DNA of 64,000 nucleotides. Source: Bemisia tabaci. Its lineage: Eukaryota; Arthropoda; Insecta; Hemiptera; Aleyrodidae. Below, in pieces: positions 1-10,735 of this stretch (within the stretch, counting starts at the first letter, position 1; each line of letters begins with the position of its first letter). The notes under the pieces are model-generated. The model saw only the letters and a list, made by a program, of their open reading frames with translations. It had not been told where the DNA came from and made no database searches. The DNA lies in NCBI RefSeq assembly GCF_918797505.1, contig NC_092797.1:55712157-55776156 (forward strand). Reading direction: 5' to 3'. Position numbers and translations under genes: made by a program.

Positions 1-27
1 GAAATTTTCGCACGCAAATTGTCTTTA

Positions 28-185
28 ATTAGAAACTATTGGAAATTCCAGCCTGAACATTTCACTGACTTTTACTCTGATAACCCTGAAAAATCATATA
101 TTCCCATGGAAAATTGAGCTGCTAGAGTCAATTTTGCGACTTTGGAATGAAGTTACATTCTTTCGTCCGGAAAACGACGAGAACG
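28..185. repeat. K250 repeat, partial copy
   Basis: The segment matches one half of the K250 family seen at 1575-1829, 23246-23489, 24489-24733, 45148-45366 and 47034-47283. Shared landmarks are the phrase for 'sum of CTGAAAATTTCACTGATTTT', a central AGTCAATTTTGC block and the terminal TTCGTCCGGAAAACGAC. Only the right part is present, because the window begins inside or beside it. It is followed at 181-224 by four imperfect GGAACGGTTAA units. No coding function is indicated. Confidence 0.6.
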
Positions 186-224
186 GTTAAGGAAGGGTTA
201 GGGAACGGTTAAGGAACGGTTGAG
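181..224. repeat. Short tandem repeat, GGAACGGTTAA units
   Basis: About four imperfect copies of an 11-bp unit (GGAACGGTTAA and variants) lie directly after the K250 end. It is a minor satellite with no other signal. Confidence 0.6.
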
Positions 225-544
225 AAGCGACCAAAAATAAGATCCTAAGCATCAACCTGTTTTTTTCTCCTTGCGCTGAATACAACAGCTTTATTCCCTA
301 TTTAGCTTTTCCTCGGCCGCGTAATAACCGACTCATAGTTCTTAGGTAGTGCTGAAATTTCGGCGTTTCCGCCATTTAAAACCATGTGAAATATCTGCAT
401 TTAATCGCACAATCCGGCAACTTTGGACCGACTTTACGTCAGTTTTCTACAGTCTTTCACTCCGAATCGAAAAAATGCAACATTCAGGTCCTCGCTTGAG
501 TCGGATCGCCGTGCCGGATCCGCGGCCTCGGAGCGCGATGCGTC
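225..544. other. Unassigned DNA
   Basis: No repeat partner, RNA gene or convincing exon was recognised here. The 66-codon frame at 349-549 has no recognisable motif. Confidence 0.4.
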
Positions 545-672
545 AATGATCGATTATCGATATTTCCCCATTTAAACCTGTGCTAAGTAATCGATTATTA
601 AAGTGTTGGTTGGGAGCATCCTGTTTATCGATCCTTTTCTATAGCTTCAAATGGCAGATCAATGGATATTTG
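545..672 (+). repeat. Dispersed repeat Z, copy 1
   Basis: This stretch is homologous, in opposite orientation, to about 55625-55745. Common blocks in order are ATCGATATTTC, AATCGAT-TTAA, GTGTTGGTT/GTGTTTGTT, TTATCGATCCTTTTC, and AAATGGCAGATCAA. The two copies differ by scattered substitutions and small indels. No terminal repeats were seen, so the type of element is unknown. Confidence 0.6.
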
Positions 673-1008
673 GCCAAGTACGCGAGTCCGCTGGAACCCG
701 GAAGAGGGCTAAAGTGATTATTGCTGCTCCTGAAGGAATTCCGGGGCCGCTGCGCCGCTGCTTTGTGTGTTTCCCTGGCGGGTGAGGCGGAACCGCGGAT
801 GGGGCATTCGAGGATCGAGTCTAATTTTACGAGAAGCCCAGAGAGAAAATATCCTCAATATTTAATAGCCGCCCCGGCCCGGCCCGGCCCGGGCAGGGCT
901 GATTGATTCTCGACTTAAATTACGGATGTCAGTGAAGTCAGTGACGTCGCTCCGCGGTTAATAGCATTAGCTTCGCCGGGAAAAATGCTCGGCCGCCGCC
1001 GCCTCCCG
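673..1008. other. GC-rich unassigned DNA
   Basis: The stretch is locally GC-rich, with a CCCGG-type tandem at about 871-895. I see no gene or repeat family. CpG dinucleotides are frequent, but no promoter signal can be supported. Confidence 0.35.
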
Positions 1009-1470
1009 GGTTACCCAACATCCGCGGAGGGAAATTTCCCGACAGCCTTAGTTTTTTTTATCCCAACCGGGATGGATCTCTGTATAAATAAGAAAATTCT
1101 CTCGTATCTTCACTTCCCTACAAAAAACGTAACTGGGCTTCCATGTTATCAAATTTTTCAATTTTCAAATGAATGTCTGGGAATTTCACCAAAATTCGTC
1201 GGTGAAATCAGGGAATTTCATTTTATAAAGTAAGCCGCCTGCCGTGTTATACTCAATATCCACGGAGGGAAATTTACGGACATGCTTAGTTTTTCAGTCC
1301 AACTGGGATGGATCTCTGAATAAATAAGGAAATATTCTCGTATCTTCAATTTTCTACAGAAAAACGTAACTACACATCCGTGTTCCCAAACTCTCCTCCA
1401 ATTTCCAATAAATGTGAAGGAATATTACCAAAATTCGGCGGGGAAATCAGGGAATTTCATTTCATAAAGT
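1009..1470. repeat. Two-copy tandem duplication, about 238-bp period
   Basis: Copy 1 (about 1009-1231) and copy 2 (about 1245-1470) align along their length. Both carry CGGAGGGAAATTT, CTTAGTTTTT, GGGATGGATCTCTG, ATAAATAAG, CTCGTATCTTCA, AACGTAACT, ACCAAAATTCG and a closing CAGGGAATTTCATTT-ATAAAGT. Anchors give periods of 238-239 bp. The copies are clearly diverged, so the duplication is not recent. Confidence 0.85.
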
Positions 1471-1574
1471 CTGTCTGTGTCAACCCTGAATTCTTTTTAT
1501 CACCAATTGAAGCTAATGTTCGATATGACGATGGCGACTGTTGAGAGTGAGCAGTATTTGGTTATTTCATCTTT

Positions 1575-1829
1575 ACCCTCACGAAAGGACGTATCTACAT
1601 TTTAATGTTGCCAAATTTCCCCTTGCTAATTGCATTTTCGCCTTTGAATCTTAATATTTCTATCTAAAAATTTCCCTGAATTTTCTGTGATGTCGTGCAA
1701 TAATCAGAAATCTTTTTTTGGGGGGGGGGGGAGAATTGCACGGGTACATTCCTACAGAAATTTTAAATTGAGTACATCAATTTTGCAACCTTGGAACAGT
1801 GTTACGTTTCATCGTCCAGAAAATGACGA
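1575..1829. mobile_element. K250 MITE-like element
   Basis: This is a complete-looking member of the K250 family. Its left end reads CCCTCACGAAAGGACGTAT and its right end TTCATCGTCCAGAAAATGACGA, which are imperfect inverted repeats. The interior holds TTGCCAAATTTCCCCTTGC, a GTGCAATAATCAGA block and a G-run at about 1719-1730. Other copies show the same order, so it is an interspersed element of about 250 bp. Superfamily and target duplication are not clear. Confidence 0.7.
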
Positions 1830-2978
1830 TATGTTAGCATTCGCAGTATAAAAAGGACCCTGAAGATGTATTACTGAAGATATCGGTAACGCCTAAATGT
1901 AAAATCGAGATCCTCTTAAAATTTGCATAATTCCATTTAAATGATCCCACCGACATAGCTGAAACAGCAAAATTCATCTTACTTGTAGGAAAAAAATGAA
2001 CATTCTGAGAAAGCACTATGCGCAATAATTCATTTCGCGCGAATTTGCATGTCATTATGAATGAAATCTAGAAGTATTTAAATTACAATCATACTTCTTT
2101 GATGTTTAGTTTTTAAAAAATTGCGGTGAGAAAGACGGAAAAGGTGAGCCAAAATGTTAAACATGTCATTTCACTGGCACAAAACATGTTGAACAATTTC
2201 ACGGAATAATGTTATCCAGCATAAAAGTGAAAACTTCTAGTTCCTTAAATTGTGAATCAATAATTTTTGTTGGTTGAAAACCGTGGGATGCATTATTGGA
2301 TAATGAGTCTTTGTACGCTCAGGTCCCCAAGACGGTCCGTTATGAGCTATTTTTACCAGATTTTTTATTCACGCGATACTAATTCTTGATCATTCCCATT
2401 TGGAAAGCGAGCTGCTCCAAGTTATGCAGTTGCAAATCCTCTAGAGGAGTCAAATTATTGTGTAAACTGAGTAGAAAGAAGGTTAAATTCATTACGATGG
2501 TCAGACTGAGAAGGGAGCGGAATTCAATCGAGACGAGAAGATACGCCGTGCATCTTTCACCTCACTTTAGAGCACGGCGTCGTCGGAATTATGTAAATTT
2601 TTGACAAGTTCCAGAATAAATAATTCAGTCCGGTAACGGGGAAGTTGACGGTGATGTCGGAAGTTTCAAAACCCTGGATACCGCCCCCGGCTCCGGCCGC
2701 ACATTGATAACTCGATCACTCCTCCTACCTAGTCGCCCGCCGTTTGACAAGTCAACCGGACAAAGTTGCCTTTCTCTACGAAAAATTGAGATATTCTCCG
2801 CTAAAAGCCAATACAACAATATTCACGACCATCTCATTATAAACTCGATCCGCCAAAAAATACAATGGGCCACCAGATAAGGTCTGCAGCAGGAGAAAAC
2901 GTCACATGTCTTCTCTTGATAAGCGTACACAGAAAATAACTCGCACGACGAGAACTTTTAAAATTAACTCTTGAACGA
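1830..2978. other. Unassigned AT-rich DNA
   Basis: I see no repeat partner elsewhere in the window and no convincing coding region. The 73- and 72-codon frames at 1834-2055 and 2386-2604 carry no recognisable motif. Confidence 0.35.
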
Positions 2979-3817
2979 GATATCAACAGGGCCGGATTCA
3001 CCTACTTGCCGCCCATGAGCCGCCTATATTTTGCCGTCCCCTTCTCATTCGTTTTGAAACTCGATAAAAACCATCAAATGAACGTTCCAGCGGGGGAGGG
3101 CTGCATAAGACGCATTTACTCGTGTTGAACACATTTTTTGGGAAAGCCCTGTCAACACTACTAGCAAAAGTTCACAGAACTTTGAGCGAAAGTTAAGCTC
3201 CGTAAACCTATCTCTGTGTGGCTGTGGACAAGGTCTTCCATTCATGAGAAATGAACGAGAAAATTATGAAAGAACAAACATAAATGTGGTTCAATGATTT
3301 TAACTTCCGCCGCCGCGCCGCGCAGACCGCACCGTGTTGAACGCAATGCGTGAAGTATTCACGCAGTCTTGTAGGCGCTATGCGTTTCACGCTGACCGCA
3401 AAGACCGCACAGTGTTTGATGCAATGCGTGAAGTATTCGTGCAGTCTTGTAGGCGCTAACATGTGTTGCATGCCGATCGCCGCGCCGAGGGCTTCTCCTT
3501 TTCATCTCGAAGTCCTCGTTATCATTTCTCTCCAAGTCGCGCCGTTCTAAACCGAATTGCGTGTTTGGTTTCTCTCGTAACTCGACTTATTGAGGGTGCT
3601 GTCTCTTGTATCACTAAGAGACGACAAAATTAGAAATTACTATACTCTCAGGAAATGAGAGATTTTGTCGCCTTTTCTCGTTAGTAAATTTGTTTTTATA
3701 AATCCGATTTTTTTATACCTACACTTTAAAAAATTGCAAATTTTTGCCGCCCCTTAGATTTGCCGCCATAGGCCGCAGCCCATGTGACCAACCCCTTAAT
3801 CCGGCCCCGGATATCAA
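2979..3817. mobile_element. hAT-like non-autonomous transposon with 8-bp target duplication
   Basis: The element spans 2987-3809 (823 bp). It is bounded by identical GATATCAA octamers at 2979-2986 and 3810-3817. The ends are inverted: CAGGGCCGGATTCA on the left, and the complement of the right end reads CGGGGCCGGATTAAGG; both lead into GCCGCC-rich subterminal DNA. An 8-bp duplication with CAGGG-type ends is the known signature of the hAT superfamily. The interior has no long open frame, so it would need a transposase from elsewhere. A 78-bp tandem unit inside it (3329-3457) resembles the hairpin core of G938 and G2. Confidence 0.85.
3329..3457. repeat. 78-bp tandem unit within the hAT-like element
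   Basis: Two direct copies start at 3329 and 3407, a period of 78 bp. Each contains GCAATGCGTGAAGTATTC, then GCAGTCTTGTAGGCGCT. Copy 1 continues with ATGCG-TTTCACGCTGACCGC. The order matches the right arm of the G938/G2 hairpin (GCAATGCGTGAAGTAT, TTGTAGGCGCC, AATGCGCGTTTCGCGCTGAC). GCGTGAA-GTA-TTCACGC in copy 1 is itself a small inverted repeat. Confidence 0.8.
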
Positions 3818-5270
3818 AAAGAATTGTAAACACAGATTAAATGGACGGATTTTTATAAAACATAATTATGTGCAGGTGGGAAAGATGGGGGTGTGCTCGA
3901 TGTCATTTTCCAACCATACAATGCTTGATCTGGCCAAGTAAGATCAAACCCAATCTTATCTGATATGGAATTGTAAGCGTGAAAATCTTTATTCAGTCTT
4001 TAAATGATCTTAGTCCACCAACAACAGGTTTAAAACACTAATTGCAAAAATGCGTGTCTCGTGATGAACTGTCAATTCTTAGTGCCGAAAACGCGAATCT
4101 CGGCATTTCTGTCGTATTTTCTGACAGTTTGAAAAATTCTTTAAAACTCTGATGGAGTCTAAAAAAATATGCAAGAATGCATTATTCTTGCTATCCGCGT
4201 GAGTAATTACCCTTCTACTAACAGTAAAGAGGAATGTTGACAGTTTTTTTTACTCCTCTGGATAATTGTGTTTTCGGAGATACGCAATTTTGCACTTTCA
4301 CCATCGATAAGCTATATAATGTAGCAGCTACATCGCAGGGGTGGCCGCAATGAAGGTCTTGCATGTGCGTCAAGAATTTGCGATTTAAGTACATTATATT
4401 CTGTAAACTTTCGCTACAAACACGATAATGGCACTGGTTTTCTTTAAAACGAATTTGAAAGCCCAATAAATGCTTTCGAAATTCAGGCTGCTCAGGAGGA
4501 GGAAAAAGATTACACTGATGAAATGGAAATTGCTGTACTTGTTTTAAGAACATTTTTTTTCTCGCTTCCTTCCCACTCGCAGTTGTGATTCTCATGAGTT
4601 AGTAATGGTTTTTTCCTTCAGTTAAAGTCATTATAAATAATCGATTCTAGGCCAGGCACTCTACCTCAATATCGATTATTTTCCTTGAATTCAATGGACG
4701 CAATCTAAAAAGACGCAACTTGCGATAATCGGCACGAGCCGTCTCTTCATTTCCTCTGTTTCCACTGTCTGGTTTGACTCACATGAAATAATCCGCTTCT
4801 TTGTTTGAGAGATTTTTTACAGTCAGATTAAAGGCATAAAAAAGGACAATCCTCTTAACAAACTCAAAGATACATCATTTATTTGCACGGAGCAAATCTT
4901 TTTCAGTCTTTTTAAAGTTAATAGCGCCATATTTTAGAACGAAACTGACCACTAGATAGCATGCAATAATTAAAATCACAAAACGTGTTTTCTCGTCAAA
5001 TTTTGACTCAAAACGCAATGAAAATGTCTAAAATCAACTTGTGGAGGAGATATTTCTCAACATTATAATAATCAATTTAAAACTCAAACTATGTCTAAAA
5101 AAAGGGGGAAAACAGGAAAATTGGCCCCCCAAAAAAACTATTTAACTATTGAAAATAAACTAACAGATGACTCGAACTGGATCTCGCAAAAAATCCCGCT
5201 AATTAAGAATATTCGTAATTTTGTCTGGCACCGTTGAGCTTACGGAAAATATTATTTAATCGTGAGGCAT
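3818..5270. other. Unassigned DNA with one small inverted repeat
   Basis: I find no gene or family member here. An inverted AATAATCGATT / AATCGATTATT-like pair sits at about 4632-4682. The 125-codon minus-strand frame at 4218-4595 has no recognisable domain. Confidence 0.35.
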
Positions 5271-5400
5271 ATTTGGACATATTTCTATCAAACGGAACTA
5301 TGTGCATTGAGACATGAGTCCTGAGACCCATAAGAATACACGCATAACAGAACTCATGTCATAATGCACATAGTCCCGTTTGACAGAAATATGTCCATTT
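5271..5400. mobile_element. Pal122 palindromic MITE, copy 1
   Basis: The element is 5275-5396, exactly 122 bp, flanked by ATTT on both sides (5271-5274 and 5397-5400). Its two halves are near-complementary over their length: GGACATATTTCTATCAAACG pairs with the right end CGTTTGACAGAAATATGTCC. The centre carries GAGTCCTGAGACCCATAAGAA. It shares length, ends and duplication size with seven other copies in the window. Confidence 0.9.
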
Positions 5401-5652
5401 AAATTACTTCTGTGCCCGCTTTGATTCGAGTGTTTGATTTCTTAAAGAGCAAGAAAACTGCATTCACGGATAAGGAGGCGCTGATTTTTCTCTTTTGAAT
5501 TGAAATTGGAAATACCTAATGCGCCGACCGTGTTTTACGTAAAATTTTGATTCACTTCATTTGTTGAGATGCTGAATATTCGTTACGTCGTGTAATAACT
5601 CATTACAAATGTTGCAAGGAAAATTATCCGAACTTATAAATCATTAGGGATA

Positions 5653-5730
5653 AAAAAATAAATAAATGCAAAAATAAAAAAAAAATTAAAAAATAAATAA
5701 ATGCAAAAATAAAAAAAATTAAAAAATAAA
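5653..5730. repeat. A-rich tandem duplication
   Basis: Two copies of an A-rich unit (AAAAAATAAATAAATGCAAAAATAAA and a further run) repeat with a period of about 45 bp. This is low-complexity DNA. Confidence 0.7.
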
Positions 5731-7335
5731 TATTGAGAATGGAAAAATGGGAAAATATTGTCTCGGTGAAAATTCCATGTCTGTTATGAAGGAAAATTAT
5801 CAATCGGTTTTCTCATAGCTCGAAAAAAAGGAGGGGGGATACTTATTTCCATTTTTATCCTCGCCAAGAGACTACGAACCAATGGAAACTCTCTCAATCA
5901 TGACAGTGACAGAAAACAAGATTACTTTGAGTTTCCTTCCTCTGCTCAATCTGGAGTAAACGAGAGGCCTCTGAAGTCACTCAAAGAGCGAGAAGCTTAG
6001 GAATTGCACCGAGTTTGACGTGAGCTTTGGAATTACTTATCGAGCGCTAAAAGTGCGGATAAATTGATTCGTTAACGAAACAGATTTAGTTATCAATCTG
6101 ACTCTGCAAAGGCAAACACCAGTAGCTCTCGTAACGACGCACACTGGAGAGTTTCATCTTAAATCGTGGCTAAAAATCTCTCAAAAATAAGCTTTAAAAA
6201 AAAAACTGATGCCTTTTCTGGAATCTACATTAAATTTTCCATCAATAAATAGGTGCAAATGCTCGGACTTGAATTCAGGTAGGCTTCTTGCGCATAATGA
6301 GATCAATTGCCTAATATAATCATTAATTTGAAGTGGTATTTTTTGTTTTATTCATTTTAATGTGAATGTGCGTACTTGTGTAGGATTTCCTTTGACATGA
6401 AACGGTAATTGAACGTAAATTTTTAAATAAATACCTGGATCACAGTTTATTAAAAGTTAATTTCTCTTGCAGTTTTGAAATCAACATCAAAATCAATGCA
6501 AAAATGCGCACTAATTCAGTCTCTATCCAGAGACAAACTTGATTAAAATATCAAATATTGTAATAATCGACCTTAACCAGGATTCCGCAGTCCAGATTAA
6601 GTATTCTCAGAACCCAAAGACAAAAAAGGGATCATTACGAAAAATTATGGATACGGTAAATTGAATATGAAAAATTGGCATTTTTAAAGGGGAAAAAAGC
6701 AGACAGAATTTCATACAAGACAAACCTCGAATGAACCTGGTATGGCAAAAAGAAAGCAACTCACATCAAGTTGGAATCGAAAAATTGAGATTTAAATTTT
6801 CATTTTTGTTTAAAACTTAGTTCCAGGTGTGAGCTGAATTCCTGCATTCGCGATTAGAACAATTTCTCTTGACTTTTTTCATAGGATTTCTTTTTTACGA
6901 ATTTAGTATAGCTCGAAACTACACCTATTTCATTTTCTTTTCAAACGGTGGCTTAGTTCGTGTCTACAAGTGCAAATGTAGGCATTTTGGGGAAAGTTTG
7001 ATGAATTGAATAATCGGAGGCAAATGAAGTGTCATGTATGTATTTTCTTACATAATCATATTCAATTATGAATGTCTCTTTAAATCGAACAGTTCGTCGT
7101 GGATGACAGAAGGGCGCAACTACACATCGAGATAAGCCCAGAAAAGGATTGGATTGTATGAATGGCAGGGGTCTTCGAAGATTGCAGATGCGCTCTTACT
7201 GCTCATAGGAGGGCGACGAGTTAATATCTATAAAATTCTATTAGTTTAGGACTCCTATTTGCTACATTATGTTCGAATATAAACATTTTTGGGTTATTTG
7301 GACAAGAGTGAATGATTGGAAGCGTACGAAGCATA
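5731..7335. other. Unassigned AT-rich DNA
   Basis: No repeat family member, RNA gene or exon was recognised in this 1.6-kb interval. Confidence 0.35.
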
Positions 7336-7594
7336 TATCGATGGTGAAACTACCAGACCACGTATCTCGTTTGCGGTGTTTAAAAATCTCCACTTACATT
7401 TTATTTTTTTGAAGGAGATCAAATCATTATCATTCCTTACAATTTTCACAAATTTTTCTCCGCTTAAAGAGGAAAAATCACGGAAATTTTCACGAACTGA
7501 CGTTGGGTAGTTTTCTATTTAAAAAATAAAGTATGACAGGAAGTCTGCGACGTCGCGAACCGAGATACGTGGTTTGGTAGTTTCACCGTCGATA
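7336..7594. mobile_element. J260 MITE, copy 1 (complete)
   Basis: Long terminal inverted repeats are evident. The left end runs TATCGATGGTGAAACTACCA, then ACCACGTATCTCGTTTGCGG. The right end reads ...CGCGAACCGAGATACGTGGT, then TTGGTAGTTTCACCGTCGATA. The interior is AT-rich without a usable frame. The best relative is 54558-54815, which has the same landmarks (AAGTATGACAGGAAGTCTGCG near the right end). Confidence 0.85.
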
Positions 7595-7770
7595 TGTGCT
7601 TTTTTCACACGGTCTCACTCAAACGGACGCATTTCTGCCAAACGATACCAGGGATAGGTAGGAAAGAAGGGGTGTGCTCGTTAGTTGAGGAGCGTAAGCA
7701 TGAATGGGAATTATAAAGCCCCAGTGACGTCAGTGATAACGAGGCCGGCTCCGCGGTCGCCGGGTGAATT

Positions 7771-7866
7771 ATTAGCTCATGAGCCCTGTCCACAACGCTC
7801 TCGTTACATGCTCATGGCTCATGAGTGCTACATAGAGTTGGCACATAGTCCGTTTGACAGAATGTA
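7771..7866. mobile_element. Pal122 fragment
   Basis: A decayed right half of Pal122 is visible: CTCATGGCTCATGAGTGC, then GCACATAGTCCGTTTGACAGAAT. The left half is reduced to a CTCATGAGCCCTGTCC trace. No flanking duplication is evident. Confidence 0.55.
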
Positions 7867-8510
7867 AAATCCCGTTTTTCCATTTCTCCAAAGGGAATTA
7901 CGCCCACTATAACATTTTCTTATGCAGCTTTCCGGAAAATATCCCATCTTTCTTACTCGCCTTTGGCTCCGTTTGGAGGAAATACGTCCAATTATGAATG
8001 TCTTTTTAAAATTAACATTTTCATTGAATACATTTGGCCAGCGTTGGAGATGAAATACCAGCGTGAGCGGTGACGACCTTTCGTTTATGAAGATGAATTA
8101 ATACAAATAACCATTGATTCGAGCTTATCATCGGGAAGTTTTTCTTGGCGGGCGGATTTAGTGGGATTAATTAAACGTCCGACGGACGACTTTGGACAGA
8201 AAACACGATTAAAAGTTTAATTGGAGGCGCCGATCGAAGGGGGCGGGGGCAGATCGCGGGGTGGGTGGGTTCATTACTCCGAATCCAGTAGACTGGGACT
8301 CAGGTCCCGCACAAAAAGATCTCGGACCCGAACAAGAGAACATTACTCATTTAGAGGAAAGAGATTGGCCGCGTGAATAGTTGATACACGTTTTTACCCC
8401 AAGTTTTTCCTTTGCCCAACCCGTCCCGAGGACCTAAATCTGAGCCGCACGAGTGCACCCGATGCACCGATCTCGGCACATCTATCTTCTTTCGATGGTA
8501 AGAGTACCTA
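7867..8510. other. Unassigned DNA
   Basis: Nothing recognisable apart from a short echo of 7060-7090 at 7990 (ATTATGAATGTCT-TTTTAAA). G-rich tracts occur near 8238-8270. Confidence 0.3.
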
Positions 8511-8893
8511 TATAGCGAGAGTATGGACAGATCGCTTCATGCAGAGGGCTTAGGGCCCAAAAGTGCAGCCATTCTTCTAACCAACTTCTAACACATTAAA
8601 TTTCACTGCCTGTCTGCAGAGTCTGCAGATTCAAATTCTAACCAAGATGGCCAAGAGTGTACATAAATGAGCGTTCTTCCGCAAAAATGAGTAAATCTTT
8701 GCAAAAGTAAGTAAAATACGTGCTTTTTAAACGACGGTTCCTAACAATTGTATTAGTTAATCGCTCTGGATAATTGAAATTCATAGGTTGGCTGCATTTC
8801 TGGGCCCCAACTTTATTCGCAGAGGCATCGGTGAAGGTCTGATGGATTTTCGGAGTTCTACATCCGTCTATACTCTCGCTACATAGGTACTCT
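8511..8893. mobile_element. 383-bp TIR element (S383)
   Basis: The ends are inverted repeats: AGAGTACCTATATAGCGAGA on the left, and the complement of the right end reads AGAGTACCTATGTAGCGAGA. Complementarity continues for about 30 bp (GTATGGACAGAT against GTATAGACGGAT). Further in, GGGCCCAAAAGTGCAGCC pairs with GGCTGCATTTCTGGGCCC. I found no second copy in the window and no clear flanking duplication. There is no coding potential. Confidence 0.75.
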
Positions 8894-8998
8894 ACTCTAT
8901 AGTAATTCTTTGCTCCATGGCTTAAGGGCGTATGACTATGTCCGCATGACCCATGGCGAGCATAGAGTCATGCAAAAGAACAGGCTCACGTGGAAATG

Positions 8999-9416
8999 AG
9001 TCAGTTGCGCTGCTCTTAAAATCGTGTTTTCATGCTTGACTCTTGTAGATCAGCCAAAAATATTAAGATCCGTCCAAATAACAACTTTCTACACTCAATA
9101 TTAACCGAGACATCGCCCCTTGAAAAGTTGGGCTTTTGACGTCATCCACCGTGGTAGTGACACCCTTGGTTTCATCACTCAGGGAGACACTCATTGGCAC
9201 TGTTTACTCAACGTGACACTCGGATGAAAGCAAGGTGGAAGAAACCAAGGGTGTCACTATACCGCGATGGATGACGTCATAAACGGAATTTTTCAAAGCC
9301 CGATTTCTCGGTTAATATTGAACGTAGAAAGTTAATTTTTGGACGGAACTTATTTGTATCTAATCTACAAGAATCGAGCATCAAAAGACGATTCTGTGAC
9401 CAGCGCACCTGACCCA
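8999..9416. mobile_element. D430 MITE, copy 1 (uninterrupted)
   Basis: The element starts near AGTCAGTTGCGCTG and ends CAGCGCACCTGACCCA. Its halves are complementary for most of their length. Landmarks are TTAACCGAGACATCGCCCCT, GACGTCATCCACCGTGG and CACCCTTGGTTTC, mirrored by GAAACCAAGGGTGTC, GGATGACGTCA and TCTCGGTTAATATTGAACGTAG. The long arms would let a transcript fold into a long hairpin. Copies at 11672 and 29122 are interrupted by other elements. Confidence 0.85.
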
Positions 9417-9637
9417 ATAAAATACGCTTCTGCGTCAAAATAAATGAGCGTAGAAGTGATCTGCCGTGAACAAGGAAAGGAGCAGGATAATTCGAAATTT
9501 CCGATTTTGAAACGTTTGCCAATGACCCTAAGGCTTTGGGTTTTGTCTCCACGGACAGTTTTTGAGAGGTTTGTCACAGCCTCGAATTGCGCAGAAGAAA
9601 CTTCGGTCTCATGATATTCATCGATAGAAATTCATTA

Positions 9638-9777
9638 GCCTGTGTCACACTATCAAAGTGTTCCATCAAAATGTCAGGTTCAGTGCTTTGCGCATGTCCT
9701 GTGACGAAGTAATAGGGGAACCAATTAGAGCTCACTAACTCTTCAATTCACTCTCGTTTTGATACTGTGACACAGGC
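9638..9777. mobile_element. Small TIR element, 140 bp
   Basis: The ends are GCCTGTGTCACACTATCAAA and the complement of TTTGATACTGTGACACAGGC, an inverted repeat of 20 bp with one mismatch. The interior is unique. No second copy was found, so it may be a singleton MITE or a chance foldback. Confidence 0.65.
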
Positions 9778-10651
9778 AATTCTTCATTCAAATAGTCAAT
9801 AATTTCATATTCGAAAACTGAAAACTTTTAACCCAAACATAGCTTTTTTCTCCAATACAGATAAAAGAAAACTCCAGTTAGTTGATTTTTCTGGTAAATG
9901 AAAACTTAAAACAAGGGAAAGAGTTCCATCACGTAGGTATTAGAGAAGCGCTCAGCAGTTACACAAAGCACAAGGTCAGGATTGAAATAAAAAGACGTGG
10001 CTCAGGAGCTGTATTTCTATGATAACGGTAACGCAACAGCTATTTCATATGGAGGCGAATTTCAACAGGTTCCGAAAAAGTTATCACCGGTGGAAAAAAG
10101 TTCGGATGAAAAGAACTCAATACCTGGACTTTCAGACTTAATAATAAAATAACTATAAACCTCCCGGCAAAGCAAATTCGGAGAATGTTATTTATTTCAT
10201 CCGCTAATTTATATTTAATAACGTTAAAGGGGGTTTTAGTGGATGGTAAAAAGAAAATTCTGAGAATCTCGTCGGTCATGTTTTGGTGAGTTGGTGAGCC
10301 ATTCAATCGCTTGAGCGCTCTAATTTTGATGAACACTAGTGGCAAAACGAAAACAAGAAGCGCCTGCCTACAGGCTGAGCGCTTAAAAAATATTGAGAAA
10401 TGTTTGAAAGTTTGGTGGGACATTACCTTGACCCTTTCAGTATTGATTCTCACATCTCATGAGCTAATCATAAGTCAACTCCCATAAAGAAGTATTGAGA
10501 ACTTACGTGCACCCGAAAGTTAACTAAAGTTAAGATGCAGGTTTTGATACTAGGCGCTTTTCAAATACGCGCGGTATTTGTAAACAATGTCTGTCAAATA
10601 ATTCATAATGCGTACGACTCACTACTCGTTTAAAGTCAATGATGAAGGCGC
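9778..10651. other. Unassigned AT-rich DNA
   Basis: The 137-codon minus-strand frame at 10040-10453 is the longest open frame here, but it shows no recognisable domain. No repeat partner was seen. Confidence 0.3.
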
Positions 10652-10735
10652 GCTGCATGCAACTATTCGTGGTCAACGGATGCCCGTGTTGCATATATAA
10701 AGGAGTGAAGGCGTTTTAGGTTTCTTCACGCCACC
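10652..10735. repeat. P530 terminal fragment
   Basis: It contains GCAACTATTCGTGGTCAACG, GATGCCCGTGTTGCAT and GTGAAGGCG, matching the terminal region of P530 (49519-50048). Only one end is present. Confidence 0.6.

Noticed and set aside
4218..4595. 125-codon minus-strand frame with several Cys/His residues
   Set aside because: Cys and His spacing does not form a zinc finger I can name; no neighbouring exon or repeat support.
5653..5730. CRISPR-like short array
   Set aside because: Two A-rich direct copies without spacer logic; the context is eukaryotic.
10040..10453. 137-codon minus-strand frame with hydrophobic segments
   Set aside because: AT-rich DNA yields F/I/L-rich translations by chance; no signal peptide or family motif is convincing.
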